A DNA stretch of 44,476 bases from a virus. The notes below the pieces were generated by a model. The model was not told where the DNA came from. It did no database searches and saw nothing but the letters and a program-made list of their open reading frames with translations. The translations under genes were made by a program, and so were the position numbers. Below are positions 27,460-35,616 of this stretch, one piece after another. Where the stretch lies: IMG/VR virus record IMGVR_UViG_3300042863_001369, positions 1-44,476 of that record. One strand, given 5' to 3'. Position 1 is the first letter of the stretch, and each line of letters opens with the position of its first letter.

Positions 27460-27930
27460 TTAAATATTGATAATTACAAAATCACTTTGCCCAAATGTAG
27501 AACCATTGGTTGAGTAATCTATTCTTATTTTTGCAGTATATTCTGAAGTTCCTTTACCAGGGAATCTGTAAATTGATGATTCACTACTTCCAACTAAATT
27601 TTGACCTGTCGCAATATCAACTTCTTCTTGTGGGTCTGCCGGTGTAATACTTAAACTATTTACTAATAAATTCGGCATAAAGTTTTCAATCGCATCCCTA
27701 ATATCCGATTCAATCGCATTGAATGTTAGTCCATCAAACGGTTCAAAAAGAAATTCATACAATCTTGTACCAAATTGCGGTAAAAAATATCTTGAACCTT
27801 TTCTAGTTAATAACAAATGAATGAGGTCAGCTTTAATTTCTTGTGATTGAAATTCAGTTAATTCCAAATAATCACCCCTTCTGGAATCCCTAAAGGGGAA
27901 ATTTAAACCGTATGTTACTCCATTAGCCAT
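27460..27930 (-). CDS. Baseplate wedge protein, gp25-like (GPW/gp25 family)
   Basis: A 156-residue protein of the GPW_gp25 family, homologous to T4 gp25, P2 gpW and T6SS TssE. Visible hallmarks are the central QSQEIKADLIHLLLTRKGSRYFLPQFGTRLYEFLFEP, where family members conserve R-G-x-R-x-x-x-P-x-F-G-(S/T)-x-L, followed by the helix IESDIRDAIENFMPNL. gp25 starts sheath assembly at the baseplate and binds gp6. The gene overlaps the DUF5522-like gene by 8 bp at its start and precedes gp6 by 5 bp. Confidence 0.93.
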   Translation of the reverse strand: MANGVTYGLNFPFRDSRRGDYLELTEFQSQEIKADLIHLLLTRKGSRYFLPQFGTRLYEFLFEPFDGLTFNAIESDIRDAIENFMPNLLVNSLSITPADPQEEVDIATGQNLVGSSESSIYRFPGKGTSEYTAKIRIDYSTNGSTFGQSDFVIINI

Positions 27931-28135
27931 TGTTTATAAATATAGTAGTATTTCCTTTTTGTGCCTTGGGCTCAAATGCACAATGTCTACAATTATTCCC
28001 ACAACAATAACCCCTCTTTAAATGAAAATGTTCGGTAAACACATATTTCCCATCTTCAATATAAAAGTCAAAAGGGGGAATATCTTCCCCCTTGTTTGAC
28101 TCATCAATATTTGTATGTGTTTTATTTAATTTCAC
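27923..28135 (-). CDS. Small DUF5522-like cysteine protein
   Basis: A 70-residue protein of the DUF5522 type, a short family of unknown function found in Bacteroidetes. The conserved part is DGKYVFTEHFHLKRGYCCGN followed by NCRHCAFE: four cysteines in the order CC-x3-C-x2-C with nearby histidines, suggesting metal binding. It starts with GTG at 28135, overlapping the 3' end of the ribonucleotide reductase gene by 14 bp, and its end overlaps the gp25 gene by 8 bp. No in-frame ATG precedes the conserved core. The gene was probably taken from a host. A link to redox or metal handling for the reductase is possible but unproven. Confidence 0.7.
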   Translation of the reverse strand: MKLNKTHTNIDESNKGEDIPPFDFYIEDGKYVFTEHFHLKRGYCCGNNCRHCAFEPKAQKGNTTIFINNG

Positions 28136-29981
28136 AACCTAAAGCCCCACATGCAATTTCACCACTCAAATCAGTTTCATCACTTAGTTCAATAACTTTA
28201 CTTAAATCAATTGAGTGAAGTTTCGAGAACAATCTTTCAAATTCTTCTTTGGTACAGTCGGTAAAAGGTGCTTGGATATACGAACCCCCATCGTAGGGTA
28301 ATACAGATAGACCGTTATAGAAATCTCTGTTTTCCCACATCCACTCACCAGCTAATTCCCAATCTTCAGGTTTTAAACTGATTGTTGCAGATACGTTGTG
28401 ACTGTTTGAACCAGTTCTGTGTCCAGGTCTAACCCATTCTTGTGTGATTTTCTTAACACGCTCCAGTAATTGGAAAGGGCTTTCACTTCTTAAAATTGCC
28501 CCTTCAGGTGCTTTTTGTGGGACTGAAATTACCGCTGTGTCGTGTGGACGGAAAAACTCATCTTCAACCAATTCAGGGTGATTTGTCGCCAAGTAACTAT
28601 AAATCGCCTCATTTTTACCTACACGGATTCTACGGATGTAGTAATCATTGTGCCAAGCATGAATACCTGATGAAGTACCTAAAGTTAACGAAGTTGTCCC
28701 CGCAGGTTTAACAGTTGTCATACGAGCTGATTTATTAATACCAATCAATTCAGCAACTCTTGTATTTTCTTCTTTAACCGCCTTTGCAGCTTCTTTCATG
28801 TTATAACCTAAAACAACACCCGAACCAATACCCGTCATAGATACACCAATCAAAGCATCTTTTTCTGTTGTTCTTTTCCAAATGTCTCTTAAGTAATGGA
28901 AATCAGTGTAACCCGCCTGTAATGTTCCGATGAACGCAGCCGCTTTAACACGAGCATTTAAATCTTCTTGTGATTCAATGTCAGATACATTAACCTCACA
29001 TAAATTACAGAATTGGTTTGGTCTCAACGCAATTTCACAACAAGGATTTGTTCCCCAATCTTTATCGTTTGTAAAGTAGATACCAGGCTCACCTGCACCT
29101 GAAGCCTCAACACGTTTCCATAAATCCAAGAAAAATTCTTTTGTAATTTTATGTCTAACAAGAGCCGCTGAGTTATTAGCTCTACCTCTTTGTGGATTTG
29201 TTTCCCACCATGAACCTGATTTACAAGCAATCATTTCGTGGTCATCTGCACTGAATAAAGAAATAAGTGCAGCTCTGCGAATACCTCCCGCCAACACCGC
29301 GTCAGCAATATGACAAACCATATCATGAACTTCAATTGGAGTCAATTTTTCACCGTCTTCTTTCGCATCCAACATCCCTTTTAATTTGTGAAGACAATCT
29401 TTCAAAGGTTGAGGACCTGGTGCTTTACCACCCGAAGTTACAAGTTGAGCACCTTTTGGTCTAATATCAGAGAAATCAAACTCAGGAGTTGATAAGTTGT
29501 CACCAAAGTAAGATTTGAATAATACTTTAATTGCGTCAGCCCATCCTTCAATAGAATCACCAATTAAAAATCTTCTTGTTCTGTTTGGGTTTGGTTTTCT
29601 TATTTCAGGTAACTTTTCAACATGATGTTTTTGTACTGAGTAACCAACACCTGTTCCTCCTAACAATAAGAACATCGACTCAGCAAATGCATCCAAATGG
29701 TCAATAGGTAAGTAAGCACAGTTGTAGATTCTATTTGGAGAAATCTCAATTGGTTTACCACCAAATTGCATTGACCTCATTGAGGGTAATACTTTCTTAT
29801 TGTATACCATTTGATATACATCTTTAATTTCATCTTTCAATGATGGGTATTTTTTAATATGCATGTTCATATTACGGGTTACCAATTCTTCCCATGTTTC
29901 ACGTCTGTTTAATTCTGGTACGAACTTTGCGTACTTCATGTAAACTGTTAAGTCTGACAATATCTTTTGTGATGCGTCCAT
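28122..29981 (-). CDS. Adenosylcobalamin-dependent (class II, monomeric) ribonucleotide reductase
   Basis: A 619-residue reductase that makes deoxyribonucleotides for phage replication. It resembles the monomeric class II enzyme of Lactobacillus leichmannii. Residues visible: C88 in YNCAYLP and C325 in FCNLCEVN, matching the active-site disulfide pair; the catalytic motif NPCCEI with C314 and E316; the nucleotide-binding phrases RPKGAQ and GGIRR; and the C-terminal relay pair C611 and C616 in ACGALGCEIK. All key cysteines are present, so the enzyme should be active if B12 is available from the host. It is about 120 residues shorter than the L. leichmannii protein; most of the loss lies between the GGTGVGYSV and SDIRPKG segments, the region of the family's effector-site insertion. 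No partner R2 or NrdG gene is in the window. Confidence 0.92.
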   Translation of the reverse strand: MDASQKILSDLTVYMKYAKFVPELNRRETWEELVTRNMNMHIKKYPSLKDEIKDVYQMVYNKKVLPSMRSMQFGGKPIEISPNRIYNCAYLPIDHLDAFAESMFLLLGGTGVGYSVQKHHVEKLPEIRKPNPNRTRRFLIGDSIEGWADAIKVLFKSYFGDNLSTPEFDFSDIRPKGAQLVTSGGKAPGPQPLKDCLHKLKGMLDAKEDGEKLTPIEVHDMVCHIADAVLAGGIRRAALISLFSADDHEMIACKSGSWWETNPQRGRANNSAALVRHKITKEFFLDLWKRVEASGAGEPGIYFTNDKDWGTNPCCEIALRPNQFCNLCEVNVSDIESQEDLNARVKAAAFIGTLQAGYTDFHYLRDIWKRTTEKDALIGVSMTGIGSGVVLGYNMKEAAKAVKEENTRVAELIGINKSARMTTVKPAGTTSLTLGTSSGIHAWHNDYYIRRIRVGKNEAIYSYLATNHPELVEDEFFRPHDTAVISVPQKAPEGAILRSESPFQLLERVKKITQEWVRPGHRTGSNSHNVSATISLKPEDWELAGEWMWENRDFYNGLSVLPYDGGSYIQAPFTDCTKEEFERLFSKLHSIDLSKVIELSDETDLSGEIACGALGCEIK

Positions 29982-29999
29982 AATTCTTCTTTGTTTATT

Positions 30000-31382
30000 T
30001 TAATTTGTATTATTGTTTTGTTCTCTTTGTTTTCTTTTCTCCAAAAGTTCTTTAACTCGGTCACGTTTTCTTTCTTCTTGTTGTCCTTCAAAACCTAAGA
30101 ATGTTACCGAACTTTCTGTATCTATTTCAAGTAGTTCGTTGTTGAATTTGCAATTTTCAAAAACCACACCATCTTTACCAATACGTGACTTGGTAATTGC
30201 AATTGTTGCCAAGTTCATTTCTTTTTGTTGTAGTGTTTTTGCTACCGATATGATGACGTGTCCTACTTGGGCTTTCTTAATTGACCCACCCATTTGGTCT
30301 GTTGTTACAACCTCAGAAGAGATTGATGACCTGTTACCTTGTGTTGCCGTCCAACCTACCAATGATAACTCATGACACATTGCCTCAAATCCTCTCATTA
30401 CTGACCCCTCAGCCTTCCACTCATCTTTAGAACTACTTTCAGGAACCACACAATCAATATAGTCCAAAAGAACTAAATCAATTTTTGTTCCGTCAGCAAT
30501 CATTTTTCTGATTTGACTTTTGATTTGATTCATTGTCATAGAATCTGAAGGGAGTTTCTTTAAAATCAACTCGTTCTTCATTGTCTCTTTAATCTCAGTG
30601 ATTTTACTAATTACGGTTTCTTTATGTAGAACCAAATTATCAGGTTCAATACCAGTCCATAAGGTGAAGTGTTTACGTTGTACAATCTTCGGATTGTCTT
30701 CAAAGAAGATTTGTAAAACATTATACCCAAGATTAAAAGCCGTGTTAGCAATTTTAGTTAAGATAGTTGTTTTACCAACCCCCGTAGGAGCCAATATAAC
30801 ACCTATCTCACCCTTTGCAAGACCACCCTTAAGTAATCTGTCAATTCCTGGTATTCCGATTGGAATTGGGTGTCTAAAATCCTCATCTAATACCGTATCA
30901 AGGTTAGAAAAGATATCGGTTGTACCCATATCTCTTTCTCCAACTTGTAACGCCAAACGAATTAATCCCTCAACTTTATCATAAGATTCAAAATCACCTT
31001 CTGTGATAATCTTTTGAGATTTATCCATCGCTTTTTGAAGTTCTTGTTGTTTACAAAACTTCAAAGCCTTTTCTTGAACAAATTGAGTTCCTTCAAATGG
31101 TGCGTCTTTGATTTGTGAAATAGTGTCAAGAACGATTTTAGCAACCAATTCTTGTGAGATTTCGGATTTGACGATTTGCTCAAGAGTATCAAAGTTAGGG
31201 GTTGATTGATATTTCGCATGATACTCCTTTGTCATCTGTAGGATGATTTTAAAGTACTTGTTGTCAAAATAAACACTTTCAATTACATCCATAATTGATG
31301 TTGAAAATTCTTTATCTACAATAAGTTGGTTTAATAACTGTATTTGAAATGTGTTCCCTAAATAATCAAAATTCTTGTTCAT
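30000..31382 (-). CDS. Replicative DNA helicase, DnaB/T4 gp41-like
   Basis: A 460-residue RecA-fold hexameric helicase of the DnaB family. Residues 1-150 form the helical N-terminal domain. The motor domain carries a Walker A at APTGVGKTT (198-206), the strand IDLVLLDYID with Walker B acidic residues (D307, D310), and a later GWTATQGNRSS sensor-like motif. It unwinds DNA at the phage replication fork, 5' to 3', together with a primase that is not in the window. It is encoded between the 150-residue unknown and the ribonucleotide reductase in the replication run. The last 40 residues are highly charged and hydrophilic. Confidence 0.9.
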   Translation of the reverse strand: MNKNFDYLGNTFQIQLLNQLIVDKEFSTSIMDVIESVYFDNKYFKIILQMTKEYHAKYQSTPNFDTLEQIVKSEISQELVAKIVLDTISQIKDAPFEGTQFVQEKALKFCKQQELQKAMDKSQKIITEGDFESYDKVEGLIRLALQVGERDMGTTDIFSNLDTVLDEDFRHPIPIGIPGIDRLLKGGLAKGEIGVILAPTGVGKTTILTKIANTAFNLGYNVLQIFFEDNPKIVQRKHFTLWTGIEPDNLVLHKETVISKITEIKETMKNELILKKLPSDSMTMNQIKSQIRKMIADGTKIDLVLLDYIDCVVPESSSKDEWKAEGSVMRGFEAMCHELSLVGWTATQGNRSSISSEVVTTDQMGGSIKKAQVGHVIISVAKTLQQKEMNLATIAITKSRIGKDGVVFENCKFNNELLEIDTESSVTFLGFEGQQEERKRDRVKELLEKRKQREQNNNTN

Positions 31383-31417
31383 ATATCGTTTTTGTAATCC
31401 CCTGTTTTATTAAATAG

Positions 31418-31870
31418 TTACTTTCTTAGGTCAAGACCCAAATAATCAAAACTTAATTTTCGGGATGAAAAAATGTAAGTTAATTCTCTCAAAACTTCTT
31501 TTAAAAATGGTCGTACATCCACCGTATAACGAACTTTTGGTGGGAATAATTTTCCATCAAAAAATCTATGACAAATTGTCTGTTCTCCAATTTTGATGTA
31601 AAGGTTAAATTGTTCACTTTCATCGGTAAATGATGTATTCATAATTGATGTGTCACTCATAATTGCTTCTGTGTTGTCAATCATGTAGGTGACCGTTTTC
31701 ATCTTTAAATAATACTCAAGTTCTTGTTTGAATTGTATCATGTAATAATACAATTCCAATGAATTTTTTGCGTTTGGATTGAATCCTCTGACATTGAAAA
31801 ATCTTTGGACGACAATGTTGTCATTCAATGTCATCAGGAACTCCATTTTGGTGCTGTCTTGCTCTTTCAT
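31418..31870 (-). CDS. Conserved phage protein of unknown function in the replication block
   Basis: A 150-residue protein that I do not recognise. It starts MKEQDSTKMEFLMTLNDNIVVQRFF and contains the helix-like LELYYYMIQFKQELEYYLKM; a second copy-like phrase, HRFFDGKLFPP, echoes QRFFNVRGFNP, so it may have two related halves. There is no signal peptide, cysteine cluster or catalytic motif. The location between the exonuclease (3 bp away) and the helicase suggests a role in replication or recombination, perhaps as a loader or accessory factor; no homology to gp59 or primase is evident. Confidence 0.6.
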   Translation of the reverse strand: MKEQDSTKMEFLMTLNDNIVVQRFFNVRGFNPNAKNSLELYYYMIQFKQELEYYLKMKTVTYMIDNTEAIMSDTSIMNTSFTDESEQFNLYIKIGEQTICHRFFDGKLFPPKVRYTVDVRPFLKEVLRELTYIFSSRKLSFDYLGLDLRK

Positions 31871-31873
31871 AAT

Positions 31874-32878
31874 TTAATTTTTGTTTGTTATATTTCTTTT
31901 TTCTTTTCTTGTTAATTTCATAAACGGTTTTAGGAAGTTGACCCACGCCTCATCGTTCTTCGGTAGATACTTAAACAGACCATCCTCCATCATCATTCTC
32001 ATCAAGTTTTTATATCCCCTATCTGTAGGGTCTATACTGTCTGTCAATATCTGTTCAACCAATTCTTTTCCATCATCTGTTATCAAAGGGTTAGTTAAAT
32101 CAACAATCTTTTTGTTTGTTGTATAGAACTCTTCCCCAAGTATAGACAATTTTGTCTTACCGGTCAAAATATTAACCAATGTTTTTATGGGTTTATTTTG
32201 TGGGATATTTCGTGCATAATCCAAGATTTCTTCTACTGTACATGGTTTCTCCTGCACCTGAGGGAAATATTTGATTAATGTTTTTTCCCCAAGCCCTTCA
32301 ATTCCACTGATGTTATCGGATTTGTCCCCTGTAAAGATTTTAGTTAATAATACATTATAATGGGGAATATCAACCTTATTAATGGTTATCATATCCCCAT
32401 TCTTATAATATTGTTTTGATATTGGCGAATAAATGGTTACCCTCTCGGAGATGAGTTGGGTAAGGTCTTTGTCCGCAGAGAAGATTATAATGTCCTCATC
32501 GGTTGCAATTTGTGTATAAAACGCCATAAGGTCATCCGCCTCGTTGTTAACCATTTCAACCTGACGAACAAATATTTCTTCAAGGTATTGTTTAACACGG
32601 GACTGTTGATACAAATACGATTCGTACTTGTATTCATTCATATCCTGTCTTCTGTTCGCTTTATACTGGGGGTATAGACCTTTTCTGATGGATGAATTTG
32701 AGTCCCCATCCCACATCACAATTACTTTATCATGGTTGTGCTCTTCAAGGAATTTGCGGAGTATGTTCACAAAGTGAAATACCCCACCCACATGAGCACC
32801 GTCATTATACACGTCTTTCGCTCCGTGGAATCCTATCTTGAATAAATTATTTCCGTCTACTAATAATGTTCTAATCAC
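31874..32878 (-). CDS. 5'-3' exonuclease / flap endonuclease (T4 RNase H-like)
   Basis: A 334-residue FEN/PIN-family nuclease that would remove RNA primers and flaps during lagging-strand synthesis. Metal-binding residues are easy to see: D8 in LVDGNN, D57 in VMWDGD, E113/D115/D116 in NNEADDLM, D136 and D138 in FSADKDL, and D185/D188 in the helix-3-turn-helix GDKSDNISGIEGLGEKTL. Translation starts at a GTG (32878); it must, because D8 is needed and no ATG precedes it in frame. It is 29 bp downstream of uvsX and 3 bp before the next gene. Confidence 0.9.
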   Translation of the reverse strand: MIRTLLVDGNNLFKIGFHGAKDVYNDGAHVGGVFHFVNILRKFLEEHNHDKVIVMWDGDSNSSIRKGLYPQYKANRRQDMNEYKYESYLYQQSRVKQYLEEIFVRQVEMVNNEADDLMAFYTQIATDEDIIIFSADKDLTQLISERVTIYSPISKQYYKNGDMITINKVDIPHYNVLLTKIFTGDKSDNISGIEGLGEKTLIKYFPQVQEKPCTVEEILDYARNIPQNKPIKTLVNILTGKTKLSILGEEFYTTNKKIVDLTNPLITDDGKELVEQILTDSIDPTDRGYKNLMRMMMEDGLFKYLPKNDEAWVNFLKPFMKLTRKEKRNITNKN

Positions 32879-32907
32879 CTGTGTGATTTAAAGTGTGATA
32901 CAATATA

Positions 32908-33912
32908 CTAATCTTCCTTTTCTTCTTTCAAATCAAAATCTAATGATGTTACACCAAGAATATCTTTCCAATAGTCAGCATATTCTTTTTTGTAAGATTC
33001 AATAGATACCTTTTCTTCAGCCGCTTCTTTTCCCGCCAAGAAACCGTGTGGTGTTACAATTATCTTTCCGTCTTCATAACCCAATCCATTGATGTGGTTT
33101 TTCATAACAGAAACTTTTGTTCTAATCGCAAACTTTACACTTCTCTTGTCTTTTGTTGCGGTAATCTTGTTTGTTCCCGCACCTTTTTGGTTACCAAACA
33201 AAAATACCAATGATGAGTTTAACCAAATGGCTTCACCACCTTTAGCCTTAATTTTTGGTTGACCGAATGGATTGTCAGGTAATTCAACCCAAGGTTGGTT
33301 AACAATAACCAATGTATTTTCGTATTTAGAATCTGCTTTACGAGAACCTGAAATACGCTGATTGATACCCATACCAATTTTGTCAGCAAGTGTAGATGCG
33401 TTGTGTTGCTTCCCACCTTTACCTTCAAAGGTCATTTTACAAGGAACTGAACCAACAGAATCCCATAAGAACAACAAACTATAATCTAACTCACCTTTTT
33501 CTTGAGCATCTAACAAACTGTTGATATAGTCCGTGATTTGCTCAATGTAATCAAAGTCATTATTAAAGATGTAGAAACCATCCCAATCAACTTCACCTGT
33601 AGATTCATCAACAACTTCTTCACAATCAAAACCCATAAGTTTTGCATGTTCAAAAGACCATTTTTGTTCTGTAATAATGAATACAGGTAAAATACCTTTC
33701 TTCTGAGCATCAACGGCAGTTTTAACCAACGCTGTAGTTTTTCCTGTATCTGAGTGACCCAAGAACATATTCAAATGTCCGATAGCGGGACCAGGTAATC
33801 CAACCGCATCTAAGAAATCTTGTCCTAAATCAAAAAATCTTTGGGGTTTGTATTTTGCAGAAGTTGAGAATTTCTTCTTAACTGAACTGAAATCGTTTTT
33901 CTTTATTGCCAT
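32908..33912 (-). CDS. uvsX: UvsX/RecA-like recombinase
   Basis: A 334-residue RecA-family strand-exchange protein, shorter than T4 UvsX (391). Walker A is GHSDTGKTT (52-60), and Walker B ends at D151 in LLFLWDSVGS. The phrases IITEQKWS and a Gln-containing VIVNQPWVE correspond to RecA motifs, and AKGGEAIWLNSSLVF matches the UvsX C-terminal core. The acidic tail KEEKED is typical. It coats ssDNA and drives recombination-dependent replication together with gp32. It lies 63 bp after gp32, across a hairpin that may set its expression. No UvsY is recognised in the window. Confidence 0.88.
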   Translation of the reverse strand: MAIKKNDFSSVKKKFSTSAKYKPQRFFDLGQDFLDAVGLPGPAIGHLNMFLGHSDTGKTTALVKTAVDAQKKGILPVFIITEQKWSFEHAKLMGFDCEEVVDESTGEVDWDGFYIFNNDFDYIEQITDYINSLLDAQEKGELDYSLLFLWDSVGSVPCKMTFEGKGGKQHNASTLADKIGMGINQRISGSRKADSKYENTLVIVNQPWVELPDNPFGQPKIKAKGGEAIWLNSSLVFLFGNQKGAGTNKITATKDKRSVKFAIRTKVSVMKNHINGLGYEDGKIIVTPHGFLAGKEAAEEKVSIESYKKEYADYWKDILGVTSLDFDLKEEKED

Positions 33913-33926
33913 AATGATATAAATTA

Positions 33927-33962
33927 ATCATGTATGGTACCATACAAGATACCATACATGAT
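33927..33962 (-). promoter_or_regulatory. Perfect hairpin between gp32 and uvsX
   Basis: A 13-bp perfect stem (33927-33939 with 33950-33962) around a 10-nt loop lies in the 63-nt gap between the gp32 stop and the uvsX ATG, ending 14 nt before that ATG. Overlapping it are a 12-bp palindrome TATGGTACCATA (33934-33945) and two direct copies of TACCATACA(A/T)GA (33938 and 33950). No T tract follows, so a classic terminator is unlikely. An attenuator, RNase processing site, translational operator or protein-binding site are all possible. Confidence 0.6.
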
Positions 33963-33975
33963 GTGTTTTGTTTTA

Positions 33976-34836
33976 TTAGAAAGGTAAATCTGTGTCAACC
34001 TCGTCATTTGATTGAGGGTCAACGATAGGTGCTTTTGTTTCAACTTTTTTAGCCCCACCCATAGATGTTGTAGATTCGGTATCATTACCGTATACATAAC
34101 CACCTTTATCACTATCCCATTTTGGAGTTTCTCCACGAGCAATTGCCTCAAGATAGTCAACAGGTTTTTTAGAATATACATCCAACCAAGTCAACTCGTC
34201 ATTAATCCAAGAATCACCTTGAACTTTTTCTTCGTGTATTGGTGTTGGGTCGTCATACATAACTGTAGACACACTTGTGTATTCTTTACCTGCAGGTGTT
34301 TTAGATTTTGTCAATTCAATGATAAGGTCTCGTCCTTTTTCAGGGTCAGTGATATCACCTTTGTTTCTCCAAATTGGGATGATTTTATCCAAGATACCAT
34401 CGTTCTTGTAATTGTGTTTAAATCTCCAAAATTTTGGACCGTCTTCTTCTCTGTCTCTATCAATAACCTTTACAATATAGAATTTACGAGACTTATATTG
34501 TTTCGCTAATTCTTTATCAGATTCTTTACCTGTTGACATCAATTCTTCATAAACCTCATTTAAAGGAGAACGCTCATTGTCATTCTTTCCTGGGTCATAA
34601 AATTTTTGCCATTGTCCACCTACTTGGATTTCGTGATACCAAGCCTCTTTAAATGGTGAAGAACCATCTGGTGTAGGTAGGATACGTACTCTACGTTGTC
34701 CTGATTTCTCTTTGTCTCCTAAGATTAAAGCGAAATACTTTTTCATTCTTTCGTCTTGCGACATTTTGCTTTGGGCCCCGCCCCCTTGTTGTGCTTTTTC
34801 GTACTGTGCCAATACGGCGTCTAATGAACTCATCAT
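33976..34836 (-). CDS. Single-stranded DNA-binding protein, T4 gp32-like
   Basis: A 286-residue protein of the gp32 family. An N-terminal helical/basic segment (residues 1-35, DAVLAQYEKAQQ) leads to the OB-fold core with RRVRILPTPDGSSPFKEAWYHE, then FYIVKVIDRDREEDGPKFWRF. The end is an acidic tail closing with EVDTDLPF, like the protein-contact tips of SSB proteins. T4 gp32 holds a zinc through cysteines and a histidine; this protein has no cysteine at all, so it is zinc-free. It coats ssDNA and organises the replication and recombination proteins encoded just downstream. Start: two consecutive ATGs (34836, 34833). Its own Bacteroidetes-type promoter and an upstream terminator isolate it from the structural genes. 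Confidence 0.85.
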   Translation of the reverse strand: MMSSLDAVLAQYEKAQQGGGAQSKMSQDERMKKYFALILGDKEKSGQRRVRILPTPDGSSPFKEAWYHEIQVGGQWQKFYDPGKNDNERSPLNEVYEELMSTGKESDKELAKQYKSRKFYIVKVIDRDREEDGPKFWRFKHNYKNDGILDKIIPIWRNKGDITDPEKGRDLIIELTKSKTPAGKEYTSVSTVMYDDPTPIHEEKVQGDSWINDELTWLDVYSKKPVDYLEAIARGETPKWDSDKGGYVYGNDTESTTSMGGAKKVETKAPIVDPQSNDEVDTDLPF

Positions 34837-34869
34837 GTTTTTTAAATTTTAAATTATTAAGTTATGTTA

Positions 34870-34901
34870 CAAAGGTAATCTAGTTTTTTGATTTTGTCAA
34901 A
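34870..34901 (-). promoter_or_regulatory. Bacteroidetes-type promoter for gp32 and the replication genes
   Basis: On the minus strand TTTG (34901-34898), a 20-nt spacer, then TACCTTTG (34877-34870). This matches the primary sigma consensus of Bacteroidetes, TTTG-N19-21-TAnnTTTG, at every fixed position. Transcription would start a few bases beyond 34870, giving a leader of about 25-30 nt before the gp32 ATG. The promoter directly abuts a terminator, so the replication block forms a separate transcription unit served by host RNA polymerase. Confidence 0.8.
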
Positions 34902-34904
34902 TAA

Positions 34905-34932
34905 AAAAAGCCACCTCAAGGGTGGCTTTTGT
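34905..34932. terminator. Strong intrinsic terminator upstream of gp32
   Basis: The stem AAAAGCCACC/GGTGGCTTTT with a short TTGAG-type loop (34907-34930) is followed on the minus strand by a seven-T run. It lies 21 bp past the stop of the 219-residue gene and ends the transcript coming from the right. Its plus-strand reading also ends in four Ts, so it may work weakly in both directions. Confidence 0.9.
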
Positions 34933-34952
34933 AAATAAACTTTTTGTTATTA

Positions 34953-35612
34953 TTAGTATTTCAAATCATCCTTAAATCCGTTTCCTTGGAAAGAACTTTT
35001 GATGTCACTTACGTTAATGTCAGTTACATCATCGGGAGTTAAAACATAATCATTTTTTCCCGTTTTTTCCATATCTTCTTTCTTGTCGTCAAAAAATTGT
35101 GATAATTTCTGATTAAATGGATATGAATCGTAACTTCTTAATTCTAATTTTTCTTGTGGAGTTTTTTCTCTGTATTTCTCAATTTTGTTTTCCAATGCAT
35201 TGAGTTTATTCATAATTGCATCCATCTCACCTAATCTTGATTCCAACTTATTTAATTGACCAAACAAATTTTCAAAATAATCATCTTGTTTTGATTGAAT
35301 ATCTTTTTGAGCGGTTACTAATTCGGTAATATCTAATTCTTCTGAACCAGAACCTTTGTCTTTATTCTCTTCAGATTTACCATTGTCGTCAATTTTTTCA
35401 ACATCGGGGTCGTTATCAACATCAATTGGTTCTGAACCACTTGGTGGTGGAGGAGGAGTTGCAGTTGTTTCTGCCGGTGGAGGTGGAGGAGTTGCTCCGG
35501 CTTCAGGCTCTAATGCTCCTAAAGCAAGAGCGTCAGCATCTTGTTCAAAGATGTAATTATTGATACTTCTGTATCTATTTATTTCGCTCAATATTTTTTT
35601 ATCTAAAGCCAT
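34953..35612 (-). CDS. Pro-rich, coiled-coil phage protein of unknown function
   Basis: A 219-residue acidic protein. After a short helical N-terminus (LSEINRYRSINNYIFEQDADAL) it has a Pro/Ala linker with two PPPPP runs (about residues 42-60), an acidic disordered stretch (DVDNDPDVEKIDDNGKSEEN), and a coiled coil at about 95-150 (FENLFGQLNKLESRLGEMDA). It ends in a charged tail. There is no signal peptide or enzyme motif. It follows the small 74-residue gene after 4 bp and precedes a strong terminator, so it belongs to the structural transcription unit and may be a virion or assembly factor. The function is unknown. Confidence 0.6.
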   Translation of the reverse strand: MALDKKILSEINRYRSINNYIFEQDADALALGALEPEAGATPPPPPAETTATPPPPPSGSEPIDVDNDPDVEKIDDNGKSEENKDKGSGSEELDITELVTAQKDIQSKQDDYFENLFGQLNKLESRLGEMDAIMNKLNALENKIEKYREKTPQEKLELRSYDSYPFNQKLSQFFDDKKEDMEKTGKNDYVLTPDDVTDINVSDIKSSFQGNGFKDDLKY

Positions 35613-35616
35613 TTTA

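Noticed and set aside
27930-27945. TATTTATA just ahead of the gp25 start as a promoter element
   Set aside because: It lies inside the DUF5522-like coding sequence (Thr-Ile-Phe-Ile-Asn codons) and only 12 nt from the ATG, so it is probably chance.
34012-34509. A 165-codon plus-strand frame opposite gp32
   Set aside because: Antisense to a clear gp32-like gene; the predicted protein is Cys/Phe-rich noise with no domain.
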